Of a DNA stretch of 64,000 nt, positions 59,261 through 64,000 are shown piece after piece. The stretch comes from Vibrio agarivorans. Its GTDB lineage: Bacteria; Pseudomonadota; Gammaproteobacteria; Enterobacterales; Vibrionaceae. Each line of letters starts with the position of its first letter. Positions within the stretch are counted from its first letter, which is position 1. A program made the translations under genes and the position numbers. The notes below the pieces were generated by a model that ran no database searches, was not told where the DNA came from, and saw only the letters and a list, made by a program, of their open reading frames with translations. Location: assembly GCF_030409635.1 (NCBI RefSeq), contig NZ_JAUFQF010000004.1, forward strand, positions 840,241 through 904,240, written 5' to 3'.

Positions 59261-59304
59261 TAGACAAACCTCACGCCCCACCCCGGTTCGTGATGATTTG
59301 TCTA
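59261..59304 (-). terminator. Switchable terminator of the Mn2+ riboswitch
   Basis: On the minus strand TAGACAAA (59297-59304) pairs with TTTGTCTA (59261-59268), with an inner CACG/CGTG pair; the sequence beyond is U-rich. Its 5' arm shares bases with the 3' arm of the aptamer P1 stem (59300-59307), so only one can form. Confidence 0.75.
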
Positions 59305-59428
59305 AGGTCTTGCTAAACTCACCGGTGGATGATGAGTCTCGAGCGCCATGGTGATTTTGCACCAATTATGTTGACGAACGAACCGGACAAAACAGACGTT
59401 TTATCTCAGTAAGCTACTCCCCAAAGAC
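59300..59428 (-). ncRNA. yybP-ykoY manganese riboswitch aptamer
   Basis: The minus strand holds both conserved ends of this class: GGGGAGTAGC (59413-59422) at the 5' side and TTTAGCAAGACC (59306-59317) at the 3' side, closed by P1 (59421-59428 with 59300-59307). The CACCGGTGAG element and a long middle arm lie between. Manganese binding stabilises P1 and should prevent the downstream terminator. Confidence 0.92.
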
Positions 59429-59435
59429 GGACGGG

Positions 59436-59464
59436 ATTTTAATCAGCAAAGCGACAAAGCTCAA
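59436..59464 (-). promoter_or_regulatory. Promoter of the Mn2+ riboswitch-mneA unit
   Basis: TTGAGC (59459-59464), a 17-bp spacer and TAAAAT (59436-59441) on the minus strand. It would start transcription at about the first base of P1. Confidence 0.75.
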
Positions 59465-59633
59465 GTTGAAAATTCCCTTTTAGGAAAAACACACTCTCTG
59501 TGTTGCTATTTTTCCATTAAACGACATTTCTGGCGACGAATTAGTCAAGATTACCTCTACTCGCCAAGCCAATATCTCGGTATACTTGATCGTTATTTTT
59601 CTTATCATTTAAAAGAATCGCGCGAACCTGACT
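59465..59633. other. Intergenic region before glyQ
   Basis: 169 bases without a gene, holding the start of the divergent glyQ transcript. A short CACACTCTCTGTGTT hairpin is visible. I do not identify a glyQ promoter. Confidence 0.4.
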
Positions 59634-60557
59634 ATGCAAAAATTCGATATCAAAACCTTCCAGGGAATGATCCTCGCGCTGCAGGATTACTGGGCACAAA
59701 ACGGTTGTACTATTGTTCAACCTCTAGATATGGAAGTAGGTGCTGGCACCTCTCACCCAATGACATGTCTACGTGCACTTGGCCCAGAGCCAATGTCTAC
59801 GGCATACGTTCAACCTTCACGTCGTCCGACCGATGGTCGCTACGGTGAAAACCCGAACCGTCTGCAGCACTACTATCAGTTCCAAGTAGCTCTAAAACCA
59901 TCTCCAGATAACATTCAGGAGTTGTACCTAGGCTCGCTTGAAGTTCTTGGTATCGACCCGCTAGTACACGACATTCGTTTCGTAGAAGACAACTGGGAAA
60001 ACCCAACGCTAGGCGCATGGGGTCTTGGCTGGGAAGTATGGCTAAATGGCATGGAAGTGACTCAGTTTACTTACTTCCAGCAAGTTGGTGGCCTTGAGTG
60101 TAAGCCTGTTACTGGCGAGATCACTTACGGTATCGAACGTCTAGCTATGTACATCCAAGAAGTAGACTCTGTTTACGACCTAGTATGGAACATCGCACCA
60201 GACGGCAGCGCCGTTACTTACGGTGATATCTTCCACCAAAACGAGGTTGAGCAATCAACGTACAACTTCGAGCACGCAGACGTAGATTTCCTATTCACGT
60301 TCTTTGATCAGTGTGAGAAAGAGTGTAAAGAGCTACTTGAGCTAGAGAAGCCTCTGCCGCTTCCAGCTTACGAGCGCATTCTAAAGGCTGGCCACGCATT
60401 CAACATCCTTGATGCACGTAAAGCTATCTCTGTAACAGAGCGCCAACGTTACATCCTTCGTATCCGCAACCTGACTAAATCAGTTGCAGAAGCATACTAC
60501 GCATCACGTGAAGCACTTGGCTTCCCAATGTGTAAAAAGTCTGGCGAGGAGAAGTAA
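59634..60557 (+). CDS. glyQ: Glycyl-tRNA synthetase alpha chain
   Basis: Catalytic subunit of the alpha2-beta2 glycyl-tRNA synthetase, class II. The 307 residues carry the conserved [16 protein letters not shown] start, motif 2 ([27 protein letters not shown] near residue 57, in parts), and motif 3 ([12 protein letters not shown] near 162). glyS begins 3 bases later. The gene has a strong codon bias, as expected of a highly expressed gene. Confidence 0.98.
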   Translation: MQKFDIKTFQGMILALQDYWAQNGCTIVQPLDMEVGAGTSHPMTCLRALGPEPMSTAYVQPSRRPTDGRYGENPNRLQHYYQFQVALKPSPDNIQELYLGSLEVLGIDPLVHDIRFVEDNWENPTLGAWGLGWEVWLNGMEVTQFTYFQQVGGLECKPVTGEITYGIERLAMYIQEVDSVYDLVWNIAPDGSAVTYGDIFHQNEVEQSTYNFEHADVDFLFTFFDQCEKECKELLELEKPLPLPAYERILKAGHAFNILDARKAISVTERQRYILRIRNLTKSVAEAYYASREALGFPMCKKSGEEK

Positions 60558-60559
60558 TC

Positions 60560-62626
60560 ATGGCTAAAGAATTTCTAATTGAACTAGGTACTGAAGAGCT
60601 ACCACCAACGCAGCTTCGTACTCTAGCAGAAGCATTTGCAGCCAACTTCGAAGCAGAGCTGAAAGGCGCAAACCTAGCGCACGAAGGCGTGAAATGGTAC
60701 GCAGCACCGCGTCGTCTTGCACTACGTGTTGCTGCACTAGCAGAAGGCCAAGAAGACAAAATCGTTGAAAAACGTGGCCCTGCTGTTTCTGTTGCATTCG
60801 ATGCTGAAGGCAATGCAACTAAAGCCGCTCAAGGCTGGGCTCGTGGTAACGGCATCACCGTTGAGCAAGCTGACCGCCTAGTGACAGACAAAGGCGAATG
60901 GCTGCTTTTCAAACAAGAAGTGAAAGGCCAAGCAACGACTGAAATCGTTGTTGAGCTAGCAGCTAAAGCACTGGGTAACCTACCTATCGCTAAACCAATG
61001 CGTTGGGGTAACAAGACGACTCAGTTTATTCGCCCGGTTAAAACACTGACTATGCTAATGGGCGCTGACCTTATCGAAGGCGAGATCCTAGGCGTAGCCT
61101 CTGACCGCACTATCCGTGGTCACCGCTTCATGGGTGAGCAAGAGTTCACTATCGATTCTGCAGAGCAATACCCAGCGATCCTAGAAGAGCGCGGTAAAGT
61201 CATGGCAGATTACGAAGCGCGTAAAGCTATCATCCTAGCTGATTCGCAAAAAGCAGCAGCAGCGGTTGGCGGTAAGGCTGACTTAGAAGATGATCTAGTT
61301 GAAGAAGTAACGTCTCTAGTTGAATGGCCGGTTGTTCTTACTGCGAAGTTTGAAGAAGAGTTCCTAAAGGTGCCTTCTGAAGCGTTGGTTTACACCATGA
61401 AAGGCGACCAAAAATACTTCCCAGTTTACGATGACAACAAGAAGCTACTACCGAACTTTATCTTCGTGTCGAACATTGAGTCTAAAGAGCCTCGCCACGT
61501 TATCGAAGGTAACGAGAAGGTTGTGCGTCCACGTCTAGCGGATGCAGAGTTCTTCTTTAACACTGACCGTAAGCGTCCTCTTATCGACCGTCTACCTGAG
61601 CTAGACCAAGCTATCTTCCAGAAGCAACTTGGTACTATCAAAGACAAGACTGACCGTATTACTGAGCTTGCTGGCTACATCGCAGAGCAAATCGACGCTG
61701 ACGTTGAGAAATCTAAGCGTGCAGGTCTACTAGCGAAGTGTGACCTAATGACATCTATGGTATTCGAATTTACCGATACTCAAGGTGTGATGGGCATGCA
61801 CTACGCAACTCACGATGGTGAAGACGAGCAAGTTGCCCTAGCACTATACGAGCAATACATGCCTCGTTTCGCTGGTGATGACCTACCAAGCACAGGCATC
61901 TCATCTGCTGTAGCAATGGCTGATAAGCTAGATACTATCGTAGGTATTTTCGGTATTGGCCAAGCACCTAAGGGCTCTGACCCATTCGCGCTACGTCGTG
62001 CATCACTAGGTGTACTGCGCATCATCGTTGAAAACGGCTACAACCTAGACCTGACTGATCTTATCGCAAAAGCGAAAGAGCTATTAGGCGACAAGCTGAC
62101 TAACGAAAATGTAGAAGCTGACGTTATCGACTTCATGCTGGGTCGTTTCCGTGCATGGTATCAAGATGCTGGCTTCAGCGTAGATATCATCCAAGCGGTT
62201 CTGGCTCGTCGTCCAAGTAAGCCATCTGACTTCGATCAGCGTGTGAAAGCGGTATCTCACTTCCGTGAACTAGAAGCAGCAGAAGCACTGGCAGCAGCGA
62301 ACAAGCGTGTTGGTAACATCCTTGCGAAATTCGACGGTGAGCTAGCAGCAGACATCGACCTTGCGCTTCTACAAGAAGACGCAGAGAAAGCACTAGCAGA
62401 AAACGTTGAAGTGATGACAGAAGCACTTGAGCCAGCATTTGCGACAGGTAACTACCAAGAAGCCCTAAGCAAGCTTGCTGACCTACGTGAGCCTGTTGAT
62501 GCGTTCTTTGATAACGTAATGGTTATGGCTGATGACGAAGCACTTAAGAAGAACCGTTTAACGCTATTGAATAACCTGCGTAACCTGTTCCTACAGATTG
62601 CAGATATCTCGGTACTACAGAAGTAG
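60560..62626 (+). CDS. glyS: Glycyl-tRNA synthetase beta chain
   Basis: A 688-residue tRNA-binding subunit, starting [15 protein letters not shown] and ending with an anticodon-binding-like helical domain. The [16 protein letters not shown] and [15 protein letters not shown] type segments are typical. GAGGAGAAG precedes the ATG. It partners with glyQ directly upstream, and a terminator follows. Confidence 0.98.
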   Translation: MAKEFLIELGTEELPPTQLRTLAEAFAANFEAELKGANLAHEGVKWYAAPRRLALRVAALAEGQEDKIVEKRGPAVSVAFDAEGNATKAAQGWARGNGITVEQADRLVTDKGEWLLFKQEVKGQATTEIVVELAAKALGNLPIAKPMRWGNKTTQFIRPVKTLTMLMGADLIEGEILGVASDRTIRGHRFMGEQEFTIDSAEQYPAILEERGKVMADYEARKAIILADSQKAAAAVGGKADLEDDLVEEVTSLVEWPVVLTAKFEEEFLKVPSEALVYTMKGDQKYFPVYDDNKKLLPNFIFVSNIESKEPRHVIEGNEKVVRPRLADAEFFFNTDRKRPLIDRLPELDQAIFQKQLGTIKDKTDRITELAGYIAEQIDADVEKSKRAGLLAKCDLMTSMVFEFTDTQGVMGMHYATHDGEDEQVALALYEQYMPRFAGDDLPSTGISSAVAMADKLDTIVGIFGIGQAPKGSDPFALRRASLGVLRIIVENGYNLDLTDLIAKAKELLGDKLTNENVEADVIDFMLGRFRAWYQDAGFSVDIIQAVLARRPSKPSDFDQRVKAVSHFRELEAAEALAAANKRVGNILAKFDGELAADIDLALLQEDAEKALAENVEVMTEALEPAFATGNYQEALSKLADLREPVDAFFDNVMVMADDEALKKNRLTLLNNLRNLFLQIADISVLQK

Positions 62627-62648
62627 ATCCAATACTCAGATTAATAAA

Positions 62649-62676
62649 AAGGGAAGCTGCGGCTTCCCTTTTTTAT
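62649..62676 (+). terminator. Rho-independent terminator of glyQS
   Basis: AAGGGAAGC-TGCG-GCTTCCCTT followed by TTTTAT. Confidence 0.92.
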
Positions 62677-62716
62677 GTTCTACAACTCAGTTTGCAGGCG
62701 TTCATTATTGATATAA

Positions 62717-62736
62717 CCCTGATGTTTAATCAGGGA
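62717..62736 (+). promoter_or_regulatory. Hairpin covering the alpha-amylase ribosome site
   Basis: CCCTGAT-GTTTA-ATCAGGG, a 7-bp perfect stem. Its 3' arm contains AGGG of the Shine-Dalgarno (AGGGAGA) 8 bases before the start codon. Confidence 0.55.
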
Positions 62737-62744
62737 GAGATATA

Positions 62745-64000
62745 ATGAATAAAACCACGATTGCCCTCTCAATCGCCATACTTACCGCTTGCAGCCAAAC
62801 TTCTCAAGATACGATTTATCTGACCGCTGCTGATGACCAGGTTGCCTTTGAGCAAACCAGTCAAGGCACATGGCTAGCTGAGCATTACTTCGAAAAAGGG
62901 CAATACAATCTGGCCATTGCAGGAAAGAATGCAACCTGCGGTGACACTTATGCACTCACAGAGTTAAGCCGAGTCAAGTTTAACACGCCGATGGCTATCG
63001 ATAATTGTGCAGAGACATCCGATGTACCACTGCGTATCTATAAAGCTAACACCTACCAATTTGAACTCGACCCACAAACTAACCAACTGACGGTAAAAGT
63101 TAAGCCAAAGCAGAAAACCAACTTTACCGATACATGCCCCGTAGCAGCTGAGGGGCCAACAACGATTGACGTTAAACAAACCTTTGCAGATGGCACACTT
63201 GTAAGAGATGCACTCTCTGGTCATGAGGCTCTCGTTGAAAATGGTCAAGTAACGATGCAAGCCGCTCCCAATAGCCAAGGGCTACTGCTGCTGGAAGAAG
63301 CGAAAGTGTATCAAGATGCGACCTTTAGCTGGGACAATGCAACAGTGTACTTTGTCATGACCGACCGCTTTTACAATGGCAACCCTGACAATGATAACAG
63401 CTATGGGCGAACTCAAGACGGTGAACAAGAAATAGGGACATTCCATGGCGGCGATCTCGCAGGCCTAACCAAAAAGCTCGACTATATCGAATCACTGGGT
63501 GTCAATGCGATTTGGATAACCTCACCTTTAGAGCAGATCCATGGCTGGGTTGGTGGTGGCAATAATGGTGACTTCAAGCACTATGGCTACCACGGCTACT
63601 ATCACCAGGACTGGACAAAGCTTGACGCTAACATGGGCACCGAGGACGAGTTAAAAACCTTCATTGATACCGCGCATTCAAAAGGGATTCGTATTGTCTG
63701 GGATGTGGTCATGAATCATACAGGGTATGCAACACTCGCTGATATGCAAGAGTTTGGTTTCGGTAAACTCTACCTCGATGATGACGAAGCAAAAGAAGTT
63801 CTTGGTGAGAACTGGACGGATTGGAAGCCAAAAACTGGTCAAAGCTGGCACAGCTTTAATGACTTTATAAAATATAATGAGTCAGAGGCTTGGGATAAAT
63901 GGTGGGGAACCGATTGGTTACGTACAGATATAGGAAATTATGATGCTCCGGGTTATAACGACATCACGATGTCGCTCAATTACCTACCCGATCTAAAAAC
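62745..64000 (+). CDS. Periplasmic or lipoprotein alpha-amylase, GH13 (partial)
   Basis: Hydrolyses alpha-1,4-glucans. The frame runs open from the ATG at 62745 to the window edge (about 418 residues seen), so the C-terminal third is missing. A lipoprotein signal (IALSIAILTAC, lipobox cysteine at residue 16) precedes an N-terminal domain (about 17-190). The catalytic GH13 domain then begins VYFVMTDRFYNG, with GGDLAGLTKKLDYIESLGVNAIW and region I DVVMNHTG near residue 324. It is like MalS. AGGGAGA precedes the start. Confidence 0.9.
   Translation, partial: MNKTTIALSIAILTACSQTSQDTIYLTAADDQVAFEQTSQGTWLAEHYFEKGQYNLAIAGKNATCGDTYALTELSRVKFNTPMAIDNCAETSDVPLRIYKANTYQFELDPQTNQLTVKVKPKQKTNFTDTCPVAAEGPTTIDVKQTFADGTLVRDALSGHEALVENGQVTMQAAPNSQGLLLLEEAKVYQDATFSWDNATVYFVMTDRFYNGNPDNDNSYGRTQDGEQEIGTFHGGDLAGLTKKLDYIESLGVNAIWITSPLEQIHGWVGGGNNGDFKHYGYHGYYHQDWTKLDANMGTEDELKTFIDTAHSKGIRIVWDVVMNHTGYATLADMQEFGFGKLYLDDDEAKEVLGENWTDWKPKTGQSWHSFNDFIKYNESEAWDKWWGTDWLRTDIGNYDAPGYNDITMSLNYLPDLK

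Noticed and set aside
59225..59365. 47-residue N-terminal extension of mneA
   Set aside because: It translates the riboswitch and terminator; the transporter family begins at the GTG 59224.

Overview
The window is a stretch of a Vibrio (Vibrionaceae) main chromosome. Four things point there: the rRNA operons with their anti-Shine-Dalgarno ends, the gene order (tsaC-hemF-aroE, dprA-LysM, def-fmt-rsmB-trkA-trkH, yihD-srkA-dsbA, comM-ilvGMEDA, glyQS), competence genes of the Vibrio type, and moderate GC content. I cannot name the species. No prophage, integron, IS element or CRISPR array is visible. This is core, largely housekeeping sequence.

Layout. 1-3282: the tail of an unknown gene, glutathione reductase, an integral membrane protein and gluconokinase. 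3373-8579: the methionine block, with metJ divergent from metBL and then metF; MetJ boxes lie in front of both metB and metF. 8641-13762: zapB, glpX, a kinase-like orphan, groESL and a DUF3135 protein. 13836-24747: two complete rRNA operons in tandem on the minus strand, one with tRNA-Ala(GGC) and one with tRNA-Glu(TTC) in the spacer, followed by tRNA-Ser(TGA). 25314-33704: yrdA, then tsaC-hemF-aroE-yrdB (minus), purEK (plus, PurR operator) and LysM-dprA-smg-yrdD (minus). 33833-40197: def-fmt-rsmB-trkA-trkH and a DUF3157 protein. 40200-46805: a hemolysin III-like protein, a Spo0M-like protein, a structured RNA leader with a 55-codon gene, yihD, ccoG, srkA, dsbA and yihG. 46911-55375: comM and the attenuated ilvLGMEDA operon. 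55524-64000: an acrylyl-CoA reductase-like enzyme, a LysR regulator, tusA between two small membrane proteins, a manganese exporter under a yybP-ykoY (Mn2+) riboswitch, glyQS and the first two thirds of a lipoprotein alpha-amylase.

How the genes work together. Methionine synthesis (metBL, metF) is under MetJ, which is encoded beside it. Protein initiation genes (def, fmt) sit together. Branched-chain amino acid synthesis is controlled by a leader peptide rich in Leu, Ile and Val codons. DprA and ComM both act in natural transformation. DsbA, SrkA and YihG form the usual envelope/stress neighbourhood.

The most interesting unexplained element is at 41884-42195. About 140 nt of RNA with several stable hairpins (a GAAA loop, a C(UUCG)G loop and a perfect 10-bp closing stem) ends in a hairpin that covers the Shine-Dalgarno of a short, very basic, 55-residue ORF with its own terminator. 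I do not recognise either the RNA or the protein. A second notable point is a family of five short hairpin repeats scattered through the rRNA operon spacers.
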